Source: Apteryx mantelli
Lineage: Eukaryota > Chordata > Aves > Apterygiformes > Apterygidae
Reading direction: 5' to 3'
DNA: 64,000 nt
Assembly: GCF_036417845.1 (NCBI RefSeq)
Contig: NC_089981.1
Span: 78,843,268-78,907,267 of the forward strand
Shown: one piece after another, positions 37,448-49,168 of the stretch
Numbering within the stretch: position 1 is the stretch's first letter
Layout: every line of letters begins with the position of its first letter
Notes under the pieces: generated by a model
The model's input: only the letters and a program-made list of their open reading frames with translations
Database searches by the model: none
Told to the model about the DNA's origin: nothing
Made by a program: the position numbers and the translations under genes

Positions 37448-40400
37448 ACGTCTACACTACGCAGTGCAGTGCTGTGTAGGAATAGTCCCAAAAGCTCTCA
37501 GCAGGGTAGTGCCACAAAGGAAAACAATGCTGCAATGACAGCAGAAATTTCCACAAGAAGTTCTGCGCAGCTTCTGTGACTCAAGGTGAGCTGGCCACCT
37601 TTGTTAAATATAAATATTGCATCTGCTAGTCTTCAGTCATATAACATCACCTAAATAGCATCATCCTTGAGGTAACATAGTCAGCTGCAGCGAATGCAAC
37701 TGCATCATGAATTGGTGGACGTGCTGGTATGGGGCTGTCACCATATCATATGACCAGAAACATACACTGCACTGGAAACTGGATAGTTACTGAAAGTCCA
37801 GACTTTTTCCATGTTCAAGTCCTTGAGCTCTTCAGTGCAGCTGACTTTGCTGAATACTTTGCTGAGTTTATCTGAATTCAGCATTATGAGATGAGATCAA
37901 GAACAAATTTTCCACTGTTTATCCTTGTGCTGACTCAATCCCAGATTATTTTCTATTACCAATTCATTAATGATGCCCTAACTGCTTAGCAAAATCTGAC
38001 TAAAATATTGTCATCTTTGACCATTATCATCATTGAATTTTTGGTGGAGATGCTGGCTATAACAGCTAGGAATATCTATTCTCAAATATGCATTTGAGAA
38101 GTTAAGATTTTCCATAAAGATGTAATTCTAGTGTCATTGCTCCCTTTTTAATAACATAACAGAAATCTCTTTTCTTTCCTAAATCCAAGATTAGAGCAGG
38201 ATCATGGCCCTATCCCAGGAAAACCATTTTTTAACTAGTCTGTCCTCAGGTGACATTGACACAAATAGATTGGTTGCTTCACGCTATTCTTTCTTCGCAT
38301 ATTTGGTGTCTGTGACTTCCCGGCTTGACCTCGGACCTGCCTCACCACCGCAGACTTGTGGAGTGACTCTGGACTGAGCCTGGTTATTGCCGCTGGAGAT
38401 GCTCTGCTTGCCCCACTGGGGTGCTGTGGGGCTGGCCCCAGCAGTGAGGCCCCAGCACTGCCTCCCCTGCTTCACGCTGGCCTCCCGGCTCCCCATCCCT
38501 CCCAGAGCAGCCACCCACACCACTCCCTGATGCTCTTTTCCTGTCCTCTCCCAGGATATTGGCTTTCTCCGCCTTGTCCCCCTACTTCCTTCCATCAGCT
38601 AACTGACTATATCAGCAATATTAGTATTTTTTAGACACTTCTTTGGTTATTCTTCTACCTTTTCACATTCCTTATCTATTGTTACAACCTCCTAATGTCC
38701 CTCTTCTTGTGGACCAGGTATAAAGGTCACAAGAGTCCTCCCTGCTGTCTTGAATCTCAAAGCGTTTCTTCGCAATTGCCAGAGCCTTGGCCCCAGAGGT
38801 CCATGATGCAGGAGCTCATGTGGAGCCCATGCCTTTTTTGGGGGGTCTCCAGGCATGACCAAGCGAGTGGGGCTTGAGCTTTGCCAGACACCACAACTAA
38901 ACAAAAGCATCCTGAACCTAAGATGTAAGGTGTCCAGCAGGACAAAGAAAGAATTCGGCCATTGTTGAAGTGGGGAAAACACTGCCCATAAGAGAACTGG
39001 TAATGTTCTGTGCTGGGGAAAAACAAGACGGACTAGAAACAAAAATGGAAAAGTTTGCCACAAAACCGAATTAAAGGGCTATAACAAAAGACAGAGACAA
39101 TATGTCAGTAACACAATAGTTCTATGGCAATAAAGGAGACAATAAATTGGCTTCTATTCTGAAAACAGCGATGCTGAGAAATGCTTCAAAGCACTGAATT
39201 GGATTGAGGCAATTCTGAGGCTCCAGTGACTGAAGCTTCCCAAAGCAGCTGACGTCTTTTTTGCATTTGAGTACAATATTTTAAAGATTGTTTGCTCTGA
39301 TTGCTGTAAACTTATTTAGGCCTTGCAGAGAGCCATTTTTCAGCTTGTATTCAGCAGACTGCCAGAATCCCTGACATGCTTTTAGAAGCTCCCAAAAGGC
39401 AACTGCTGTTGGTAGATTTTAATTTGCCAAATGTATTTTTTTGAGTTTACAATTTGAAGAAGGTTGGAAACCACAGTACGTAGACCATATGAATGTTTGC
39501 ATGCATATATATGTTCAATAAGATGTTTTGTAGATTATTGGATTTTTTTTCTTAAGAATTTATTACCCCAATAATTAAAATCTGAAAGCACGTCTATACA
39601 TTATATCGATATAAAAGGTCCTTCTAGAATAAGGGTCACCTTTCATAAGCAACATCCTCATTTAAATGATTTCAAAATCTTTGTCATGAATTGGGATGGA
39701 CTCTCCTTGGGGAAGCTTTAAATTAGGTTGGATACTATTGGACTTGCCTAAATCAATTCATGCTTCCCATCAAGTGAAATGATCAGCATGGTAGTTTCTG
39801 GTCTAAAAATCTATCGGTACACTTGCATGTGGTTTCTTCAAACAATAACGCGCCTCTTGTTGATGCAAAAATACCTAGAAGAGGTTGAAAATATTTCTAC
39901 TCTTATTCTGCAAGTCACTCAAAAGTATTGATTGTTAGAATATCTGAATGGCAAAGCCAGCTGAGGCATGAAAACAATGCCTTGAAGAAATGTAAGTACC
40001 AACAGTACACAGTTCATTATTTTACAATTACACTGATAGTAACTTTTTTAGATTTCCTTTGAAACAATGCATTAAGCAACGCGAATACCAGCTCCTACTT
40101 GATGTTAGAAACTTTAGCCTTAGATACATTCACAACTGCCAAAACTCCCCCCAAAATTGAAAAGACCGTTAAGAATTTGCTTTGGATTCACAGAGCAGAT
40201 TTTCCAAAGAGCTGAGCCTGTCTCAATATATTTGCTCATTAGCCAAGCAAAACAGGAGCTGAGAGGGGATTCAACTGTGGCCCATAAATATATTACAGAC
40301 TACACACTAGGGGAGAAGAAAAGCTTCTTATGAATACGTTTATGCAGGAAATTAGAAGGTCTCTTAATCCTCACAGCAATAATGCTTTGCAACAACCTTT

Positions 40401-43400
40401 CACTAGAGTAATGAGGAAAATCATTTTAAGATGAGGCTTGATTAGTTGTAAGGATCGTCACGTGGTTGTCTGTGACAACAAATGACAGGGTGTGTGGGTC
40501 TATTCACGGGCGCCTTTTCAAAACCCAGCCTTACTTGTCACGGTGGGAACTTTTGGATACTGTGTAGTCTGGAAAATCTGGCTTTCGCTTGGTGTCTGCA
40601 AGTGAACAGAGGTCATTCATTAGTATCAATAGGAGGCTGAGCACTTCAAATCTGCTTTTTGTGTGGTATTGATATGATGCACTTGGAAGGTAAAAGATGG
40701 GCATTTGCTTGACAATAGGCTACAGACTGATTTAAATAAAGCAATTTTATGAAGGATTTGCTTAAAAAAGAAAAGAAGTTCAGTATAAATGATTACACTA
40801 ACAATATTTTAGCCTTTCTACCAGCTATTTTGCTACCCCTGTCAGTCATCAGTTTATTACAGTACATAGCCTTACTTTTGTATACTGCCTTCTCCCAGGC
40901 ACACTGATACTGCTAAGTACCCGGTAAGTGTTGCCAGTACCAGAAATTTCAGAGAAGTACAGTAACTATGGCATAGGGGTGGATGGCATCATCACCTCCA
41001 AGGGTGCACTAGGGCTAACTCCCATTAGCTAGAGGTTGGATTATACCCTGGAGCACTTAGGGTGATGGTGGAAAATAATGTTGATCTTCAGGGTGTAGGC
41101 TAGGTATAGCTGCAACAAGGTGAAAGGGAGCAGAATGGAGCTTGGCTTGCTTTTCTTACGTCATAAAACTAAAAGAAGTTGGGCAAACAAGAGCCTGTGA
41201 ACTTTACTAATATTTTGTTTTGCTTTCCTCCAGCCTTTCTTCTCTCTCTGCCTCTTTTTGGGGGTCGTGATCACAGAGTTTTTTCTGTATCTGTTCAAGA
41301 GCTAATACAATTTGGGAGCCAAGCAAGACAGGACCTTATTAAGGAGACTGTACTGCACCATTGTATTTCTCTCCCTCATGAGATGCTTTTGATTACCTTC
41401 TTGAAATACAGGTTTCACGACAAGCTCCTCTAGTGCAGAAGTTTGTCTGGCAAAACTAATTGAGTAGAAATGGCCCAATTAGAGAAATGCATTTTAATTT
41501 TCTACTTCTAAGAGCAAACTCTACTGAGATCTATGTCTTGTAGAAAGAGTTTACAAACTAAGAAAGGGTCCTAGTTATTTTTGGACTGGCCAGAAAAGCA
41601 CCTCAAACTGATCTGTGTTTGACAGTCCACAGAACCAAATGCTGCAGAGAGAAAAGATAAGCCTTGTGCAAGGTCTTCTACAAAAAATATATCCTCCTCT
41701 GCTTCCTCAGTTAATGACTGGCTTTCAGCATACGTGTACGTGCTTACTAATATAACTGCAAGCATTATGTACAATATTGTTTCATGTAGCAAAACAGAAT
41801 GATATCCAGACCAACCTACCACAAGTACATGCCCCACTGTGGCTCAGCAAAAACTTTAAATATAATTTCTCAGATTAATCTAATATGGAAAACTTGCCAG
41901 TACTTCAGGGAATATTCCACTGAGACCCCACTTCCTCAATGAATGTTCACAAGCAACAGGAGAACAAGCAGAGAGCTGACTCACAAACATCAGCTCTGCA
42001 CATTTGGTCGGGTCTCTGCTGGCAGTTTCCTCCAGCAGGATGGTATTCCAGAATCCTGCCTTTCAAATGTCTCCTGCTGGCAGACAGCTTAAACCCTCAG
42101 GACTTCTACCCATGAGTTCAGGTGAGTTTAAGTTCACTACTAAAGTACTGCTCCTTCTGCAAGTTTTCAGTTGAGAATCGTCCAAAGGAGAAGATACACC
42201 TATATGGAAATAAAGTGTAGAGATGCTGGAGTGATTCCAGCTAAACCATTTCAGGTTCCAAAATCTGCCTGTCCCAAACACAAGAAAATTCTCAGCAAGC
42301 CAAATTCTCTCTTTTCAGAGGTAAGCAGCTGAGGATTCTCAACTGAGACAAATGGGACAGTTGCCAGCTGAGCAACACCTAGAGCCATTGCCCAAATGAT
42401 TTTCGCTCTTTGAAGAACATACTTCCTTCAAACAAGCTATTTTTTAAAAAGGAGAGAAAGAAAATATAGTCAACTTGTTACATATAGGAACATTTGGTCT
42501 TCATGTTCCGTATTCTTATCCAGTGCCTTTTGCAGCAATGAGTTTTACAGTTTGTGTATTGTACTTCCCAAAAACCACTTGTGCTTTTTATTACATGAAC
42601 TCATTACAGAACACAAAAGACCCATTGAAAGCAATTGCTTTATTTTCCCCATGTGATTCTTCTGTATTGCCTTCATCCTGTTCCATTATCAAAGCAGCAA
42701 ATTCCTTATCTGTAGGAGTTGATAGTGCCACCTTCTCTCCTCCTCCTCCTGAGACTGAACTGTGCAGAAGGCTGATCTAATGATTTACTGCTACTGAAAA
42801 GCTCAAAACTTGTTTCCAAACCCATAGCTGCATGACCAATCCACTCATTTTGCATGAGCTTTGGCCCACTTCAGGCTTTTCTACAAGCCAGTTTGATCCA
42901 TTACAACCACAGAAGACTATATCCTCCCTTCCCCTGACCCTTTTTTTCTAAGTTTGTTTTCTAAGTTTATTTTCTGCTGTTTATTGAGTTAAATCAGCTC
43001 ACAGGAGCTGACCAAGCACCAGACAGCACAAAGCAAGCAGCTCTATGGGCAGAAATAGAACTTCTGATTTTCGGCAGCAGGGAGCTGGTAACTTGGCTCA
43101 CTGCATCTTATGAAACCAGACTGAGCCATATCATGTGAACATGCCTCATCTACAGTGTAAAACCACACAAGCTCAACTCCTACTGAAAGTTCTTTAAACT
43201 AACCCAAGCTGACTTTGCACTAAAGCAAACGAAGAGACTTCTTACCATCACTTTTGCCAGCCCACCTGTTGAGAAAGCATCCTGAAACAGAACTGGCAAA
43301 ATATTAAACAGCCACAAGCCTTTTTGCAGTGATCATTTGACTGAAGCCCAGGAGTACGCAAAGCTGTCCTTGAAGGATGAAAGAATGCAAACAACGATTG

Positions 43401-43477
43401 ATGTGATTATTGTAACGCAAGGCTGAATGCAGAGAAAACGAAAAGACACCAGGTTTAGCAAGTAGAGGTAGGAGTGG
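37448..43477. other. Gene-free stretch downstream of BAG5
   Basis: AT-rich, mostly unique sequence. A perfect 14-base palindrome TTATATCGATATAA sits at 39601-39614. The region 40140-40480 has the look of conserved noncoding DNA. TRMT61A, the usual mammalian neighbour here, was not recognised. Confidence 0.5.
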
Positions 43478-46400
43478 TTTCCACAAAGAACTTTATTTTC
43501 CTGAATACAGAAGTGAAAAAGCAAAGTTTTAGGGAAGAAGAGAAAAAAAAGTTTTATGTCTATTTTTTAGTAAAAACAATTTTACTACAAGGAAAGTGAT
43601 TTACATTCTGATAACACACATTCAAAAATAAGCAGAGAAAGGCAGCAGGGCATAACATTCAAATGAATACCTAGTACAAGGTAAGAAGATTTTTTATTAA
43701 TAATCAGGAGTATAACACTGCAATATTTAATCTTGAATTTGTATATACAAATGCGTATCATACACAGCAATAAATCAAGACATACACACCATAAAGAGCA
43801 CATACAATAATTTCCATTAAATTGAAAAAGTAGGAACCATACTTAACAAAAGTTTTCACCAAACAGTAACAGAAAGAACATTTTGAGCAGTAAACAATAA
43901 CAATTTATAATAAGTAAACTACTTCAAAAAGCAATACAATTAACAAAAAAACATGATGTACAATTACCTCTCTCAAAAATATCCACTCATTTCTTTTGTT
44001 TCAAGGTAGATTACACAGCCCAAAGTTAGTATGTCTTTCATTCTAGTACTAAAATGCAGGCTTTTGTAATTTGGTCCATTTACATTTTGCTGACTATTTT
44101 AGCCTACCATATCAGAAAGAAAAGAGTTGTGTGTCCCTCAGTCTTTGGCTACAAAACAGAGAAATTACATTCAGCACGAAAGCAAGATTTCTCAAAATAT
44201 CTGCATTTTTTTGGTTTAGCATATTTAGTTTACTATTTTCATTCATGCAAAAACTGCAAATTAATCCCATTCCAGATGAGGATTTTACCATAAATTTTAA
44301 ATACTCAATTGATTAGACTGCAGAAAAATGGAAAAAAGCTTAATCCACACAATATACTGCTACTGAACTCTATTAAGTTAATCAAAATTACACTAATCTT
44401 ACACATCTGCCTCTTTAGAAATGCAGGCTTAACTATTGGTTCAGAAAAAGCTAAAAGATAAACAATTTTAAAACAGAACAGATCTTAAAACTATGCTTAC
44501 TCATCTTCACATAAGAGTTTCAAACATTTCTAAAGTTTCACATAACCTCCAAAGAACACGGACACTAAAATAATTGTTAAACAATCTACCACTTTAAACC
44601 ACTGCAGACCTGACAGTAATATTAAAGAAAAGGGGATAATATTATCACATTATTAAATTCTTAAATTTCCTAAAAATTTAGGTATAAATTAGAAGTTGCA
44701 GTTCAAACATGTAGGAAAGCTTGAAATGAGTAAAATATTTTAGGTGTGTAACATCATTAATAATCTGTGTTAGCCACATAATATGTAAATATAGAGAGGA
44801 ATTTTACCTAGAAGAAATGGTTTTTTGAAGGGAGGACAAAAAAATTCAACGGGGTCATGTCTCTAAAGAAGCAGGAAGAATCCTCCAACAAATTTGATGG
44901 CATTGCCAAATTGTGCCTTAGGTACTGTACTTAATTGAAAAAATAGATTGTTTTTGTCAAGTAAATTGCCAAGAAACCCCCTGTACCATCACAAACAAAA
45001 TGTTTTCATACTCTGAAGTTACACAGCCTTGCATCAACATCTGAAAGCATGCTACAGAGTAAATATCATTCTCCCTTTCTTGTAGCAATAGGCACAGAAA
45101 GACCTGCCCAAAGTCCCCAATCTCTATATCAACATATCCATTTTTAAACAGAATCTGTATTTCCCAAATTGGTGACTCACTGTCGAGTCTCCAGAGAACA
45201 ACTGTCACTTACTGTATTATGTTAACTTGACATATATTACAGTAGAATGAAATATAGGATAAATCTAGGGGGTAAAGATTACAGCTCCATCAAGCTGCCA
45301 GTCAACAGTTCCTATGTCTACATAGGATGGTGCAAGTCAATGGTGTCATAAAGGCACTTGTCTCTCACAGGAAGTATTGTCTTCTCTAAGCAGTTAAAAA
45401 TATATCTAAAAATAGGTTTAATTTAACATCCAAAATTGTTTATACTCCTTACAGTGGTGCAAATCATCATCTACAGAACAATAATTTATAAATTCAACAG
45501 CAAAGAGCTAAGTGCAAAATATCCATAATTAAATATATATTGATCCATTATTTCATTTTAATGCCATACTCTCAAAAATGCCAGAAAACATGCTATTGTA
45601 GAAATGTTATTCATACTAGCAGCCACAAATAAAACAGAAGGCTCATACAGCGGTATAAGCAAGCTTATTTACTAAGTTACTAAAACAATTAAGTGATGAG
45701 TTACAAAGAGAGACATATGCCACAGGTCTTTTCCAAGTCATGCTTGAAGCCACACCTGACCAGTATGAAATACATAACACACATTTAAGTCATTAGGAAC
45801 ATTTTTATAGCTACCTAATTTTACAAAAATAATTCTGAAATGCTCATTCATATCAGAGTGACTTCTATTTTCACCAAATGTGAAAAGACTAGTCAAAAGC
45901 AGATCTAACAGCAGAGTTTAAAAAGACGCCTAAGTAGCCACTAAAGAAAGTTCAGTACAGTTTTCAGAGGGTTAAGGAGGGCAGTATGAAACCCTAAAAA
46001 ACCCATTTATCTAATCAGTATACCTGTACAGATTTTCCTCTCCAAGTCTCATTTACCTCGAAGCAAGAATTTGAGGGACTTTCCATTGACAGAAGGAAAA
46101 AAACATGTATTTGCAAACAGAAGGGGTCAGATATTACAAAACATAATTGGCTCTGCCTACGTAAATGCTAATTTGCAGTTGGCATTATAGCTCTGCTAAG
46201 TAAGAAATCTAAACATCCATAAAGGTATACTGAATGGAATAAATCAAGTACAATTCAAAAGTCAGCAGTTTTTTTGCATTTAATACTTTCCATCGTAACA
46301 GCACATTAAGAGTATATCAAGACTGCTCTGAACTTGCTGGATGGAGCCTCATGCTTAAGCACTAATTTTTATGTCCAGTCTTCTTTAAGTAGTTTTGCCA

Positions 46401-46765
46401 GTCTTATACCATAAGAAGTTTCTGCATCTTTGAAAAAGCTGCGTTCTCCAAACATTGCACAAGATTATTACAACAAAAACAGAAAGAAGCCATTTGATCA
46501 AGTATTAAGCTATTCCTTCAGAGAATCACGTTTCTTTGCTTGATAGCAATGACCAGAATTGCTGATGGCATACTGACAGTTGCCATGGCAAGTGGGTGAC
46601 TGCGTGGGATAGCAGACATACAGCCAAGTCAACTTCTTATGCAATCACCATGATTTAAGCAAACGTACAACACACCACCTTCAATCATGTGCTGCCAATG
46701 GAGCTATCAGTCTGCAGAAAGTGCCGAAGAAGTAAAAAGGTATCTACTGTTAGACTATGGCTGTC
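43478..46765 (-). other. BAG5: BAG5 3' untranslated region (inferred extent)
   Basis: Downstream of the BAG5 stop the minus strand is U-rich (A-rich on the plus strand) with no repeats recognised and no credible gene. AATAAA lies at 43492-43497 on the minus strand (TTTATT on plus), followed by a U/GU-rich stretch, which suggests cleavage near 43475-43480. A second AATAAA at 43693-43698 and an ATTAAA at 46279-46284 could give shorter transcripts. The resulting length of about 3.3 kb is similar to my recollection of the long mammalian BAG5 3' UTR. The boundary is an inference from signals, not from transcripts. Confidence 0.6.
43492..43497 (-). terminator. Candidate distal polyadenylation signal of BAG5
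   Basis: The minus strand reads AATAAA here, with a GU/U-rich tract about 25-50 bases further downstream (plus-strand 43430-43465 complement). It is the last good signal before sequence that no longer resembles a U-rich 3' UTR. An additional AATAAA about 200 bases earlier (43693-43698) is an alternative. Confidence 0.5.
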
Positions 46766-48118
46766 TCAGTACTCCCATTCATCTGTTTTCATGTCCAGAT
46801 AGTAAAGAATATTCTGTGCAAGCTTTACTGCTTGCTTTCTGGCAGCCTTAACCCGCTCATCACCTTGTGGATCAACAGCATCAAGTGCTAGAAGTTGCTT
46901 TGTAAGAAGCTCTTCCAGTCTCATGTAATTTTTATCTGTTCTGTTTCCATCAAATGAAATCACCTCCTGCTGAATTTGAGACAAGTTTCCAAGAACTCTC
47001 CAAACCGCTTTATGAGACTGATGTTCAGCAGCGGTTTGCTCAGGATACATTTGCCTTTTTTCAAGCGCTTCCTTTAAATCAATATACGTTATGAGAGTTT
47101 GCACTTCTATTACTGCTCTTCTCCTGGCTTCTCTAATACAGGGGTTTTTCCCTGGACTGACTTCATCTAACTGGGCAATTAATCCTTGCAGTTCTGCCTT
47201 GGATCCCAAATACAAGTCGGAAGCATTCTCTGTTTTTAAAAGTAAAGAATTAACTTCCTTCATTTTCTTGCGAATTTCTTCTATTTTTAGAATGGACTGA
47301 TTTTGTGCCAAATCATAAGCATGAGTAGAATCTGCTTCCTCTTCCAAGTCCAGATATTTTTGCAGTTTATTGATCTCTTCGACTACTTCCTTTCTGTAAT
47401 TTCGTATTTCTGTGCGACCACAGACATCTAAGGCATCCAAATCAGCAATCAAGCCTGTAAGCACACAGGATAAATGCCTGCAGGTATCATTACTATTCAC
47501 TCCCATTAGAAGCGCAATAAGAGTTCCTCTAGCTTTGTTCACATCACACATTACAGAATTAATTTTGGAGACAGAAGGATGTGCATCATTAGAGAGTGGC
47601 AGGGACAGTTGTTGCTTTATACAGCTTTCTATAATCTCCTGAACAGCACATACTTTCGTCAGAGTGCGATATCTTGCTTTGCGTAAAGAAATTTTCCCTC
47701 CAGTTTTCACCTGAGTAAGCCTCAGTACAATGTCCTGAATACCTTCTTCAAATTCATCACTTATACAGTTGCCCCCTTTGTAAAAAGGTGTAATCTCACG
47801 TTCCACAAGCAACTGTGCTTCCTTGAATATAGCCTCTATTTCCAGTCTGCGTGGATGGTTGGCATTTTGTTCCAGTTCCTTGAGTAGCCTCTCTGTTTCC
47901 TGAGCCGCACGCTTTCTGGCTTGCTGAATATCCCCTTTCCCTTCAGTGTCTACAGAATCTATTTCAAAAAGCTGTTTAGTAAGAGTCCTTTCTAATTTCT
48001 TATAATCTTTGTCAGTAGACAAACCACTGAAGATGATGACTTGCTGTTCAATCTCCTTGACTTCCTTCTGTATTTCATGCAACCGTTTTACGGATGGATG
48101 TTGGTTACCCATATCCAT
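46766..48118 (-). CDS. BAG5: BAG5, BAG-family Hsp70 co-chaperone with five BAG domains
   Basis: An uninterrupted 450-codon frame reads from ATG (complement of 48116-48118) to TGA (complement of 46766-46768). The start MDMGNQHPS and the whole length match BAG5 of vertebrates (human about 447 aa). Five helical BAG repeats are visible at roughly residues 9-86, 95-170, 182-260, 275-351 and 368-445. Repeats 1 and 5 share the pattern TKQL-(F/L)-(E/A)-(I/L)-D-x-VD followed by an ARK helix. The known role is binding of the Hsp70/Hsc70 ATPase domain, chiefly through the last BAG domain, acting as nucleotide-exchange factor and restraining Parkin-linked quality control in the cytosol. The start context is strong (A at -3, G at +4). 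An intron ends 28 bases upstream of the ATG, so the coding part lies in one exon, as in mammals. No frameshift or missing domain is seen. Identification is very secure. Confidence 0.98.
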   Translation of the reverse strand: MDMGNQHPSVKRLHEIQKEVKEIEQQVIIFSGLSTDKDYKKLERTLTKQLFEIDSVDTEGKGDIQQARKRAAQETERLLKELEQNANHPRRLEIEAIFKEAQLLVEREITPFYKGGNCISDEFEEGIQDIVLRLTQVKTGGKISLRKARYRTLTKVCAVQEIIESCIKQQLSLPLSNDAHPSVSKINSVMCDVNKARGTLIALLMGVNSNDTCRHLSCVLTGLIADLDALDVCGRTEIRNYRKEVVEEINKLQKYLDLEEEADSTHAYDLAQNQSILKIEEIRKKMKEVNSLLLKTENASDLYLGSKAELQGLIAQLDEVSPGKNPCIREARRRAVIEVQTLITYIDLKEALEKRQMYPEQTAAEHQSHKAVWRVLGNLSQIQQEVISFDGNRTDKNYMRLEELLTKQLLALDAVDPQGDERVKAARKQAVKLAQNILYYLDMKTDEWEY

Positions 48119-48146
48119 TCTCTTCTTTCATCCAGTTTCAAATGAA
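48119..48146 (-). other. BAG5: BAG5 exon 2 5' UTR with splice acceptor
   Basis: On the minus strand a pyrimidine tract ending in CTTTTTAG (complement of 48147-48154) is followed by 28 bases and then the BAG5 ATG. This is a good 3' splice site and matches the known BAG5 layout of a noncoding first exon spliced just before the start codon. Confidence 0.75.
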
Positions 48147-48760
48147 CTAAAAAGAAAGTGAGGATAAGACGTATGGTTAACAAAACACTAAACGCGGGCA
48201 TTTCATAACGCCACATTTCACAGCTTTCACAGCGGCCTGAGACACTTCAGCACGGCAGCTGCTTGCCTACCTCTGCCGAGAAGGGCAAAACACCGGGCTG
48301 GTGCTTTATAGCCGTTCCTCCGTCGTTCCTCGCCTCTCTCACCCGCTCGGGCTGCAGGGGGGATGACGCCGAGCTGGGGGTATTTACTCCCAAACTTCAG
48401 CCTTCCCCTGCGCAGCCGCTGGGAGAGCCCGGCGAGGCAGGAGCGCACCGGTGTCAGCGCCGCTGCCACCGCCCCGCGGGGCCGCCCCGGCCCGGCCCGG
48501 CCCCGGCACAGGCCCCGCAGGCGACGGCGGGCCTTCCCCCAGCCCGGCCCCGCGACCTCTCCGGCCCCGCCGCCCCGAGCCGGGGCGGAGAGCGGCCAGG
48601 CGGCGCCCGCAGATCACAATGGGCCGCGGCCGCCGCACCGGCCCCAGCCCCGGCCCCGAGGGGCGGCGAGGGCACCGAAGGGAGCCTCCCCCCACCTCTC
48701 CCCCTCCCCGCCGCCGCGCCGCCGCCGCGCCCGCGCCGCCCAGTGCAGCAGGCCCCGCTC

Positions 48761-48780
48761 GCGCCGCGCCGCGCCGCGCC
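48761..48780. repeat. GCGCC tandem repeat in BAG5 intron 1
   Basis: Four perfect GCGCC units, with further GCC triplets after them, lie within the shared CpG island on the BAG5 side. Related CCCGG-type repeats occur at about 48486-48510 and 48798-48818. Such tracts are often length-variable and poorly assembled. Confidence 0.75.
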
Positions 48781-48834
48781 GCCGCCTCCCTGCCCGCGGG
48801 CCCGGCCCGGCCCGGCGCTCCGCGGCCGCCTCAC

Positions 48835-48910
48835 CTGCCTCGCCCGCCGGCAGATCGGCCCGCTGCCCCGGCCTCGGCGCTGCGCCACGGGCCGAGCGGC
48901 GGCCGAGCGC
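48835..48910 (-). other. BAG5: Probable BAG5 noncoding first exon (5' end uncertain)
   Basis: The minus strand contains GAGGCAG followed by GTGAGG, with donor GT at the complement of 48833-48834. This is a near-consensus 5' splice site inside the CpG island. Paired with the acceptor at 48147-48148 it gives a 688-base intron. The transcription start is not visible; the right boundary is placed just before the GCCCC-repeat cluster. A weaker alternative donor (GCGG/GTGAGA) lies near 48340. Transcript data would settle which is used. Confidence 0.5.
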
Positions 48911-48915
48911 CGCAG

Positions 48916-48938
48916 GCCCCGCCCCGCCCCGCCCCGCC
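48916..48938. promoter_or_regulatory. GC-box cluster between the divergent transcription starts
   Basis: Four tandem GCCCC units followed by GCC lie between the inferred BAG5 first exon and COA8 exon 1. Each overlaps an Sp/KLF-type GC box. The G-rich complement has four runs of four G, so a G-quadruplex on the minus strand is possible. Confidence 0.6.
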
Positions 48939-49039
48939 GGCCGCGGGGCAGGGGCGGCCCCGGGTCCCCAGGCAGCGCCGGCCGCGCCGCGCCCCGCCGC
49001 CCCTGCCTTTGCGACGCTGCCGTAAAGCGGCGGGCGGCG

Positions 49040-49168
49040 ATGGCCGCGGCCGTTAGGGCGGCGGCGGCGGCGGCGGGCGCGCGGCGCCTGGCGGGGGGTG
49101 GCGGGCGCCGCTGCCGCTCCTCGGCCGGCGGCGGCTGCGGGCCGGCGGCCGAGCGGCCGGAGAGCGGG
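49040..49168 (+). CDS. COA8: COA8 coding exon 1 (targeting sequence)
   Basis: Forty-three codons run from the ATG at 49040 to the donor GGG/GTAAAT. The product begins MAAAVR and is rich in Ala, Gly and Arg, as expected for a matrix-targeting presequence. Six consecutive GCG codons (49058-49075) form a short alanine run that may vary in length between individuals. This exon is poorly conserved across vertebrates, so its exact limits are less certain than those of exons 2-5. Confidence 0.8.

Noticed and set aside
47091-47642. Plus-strand open frames inside BAG5
   Set aside because: Antisense shadows of the BAG5 coding sequence.
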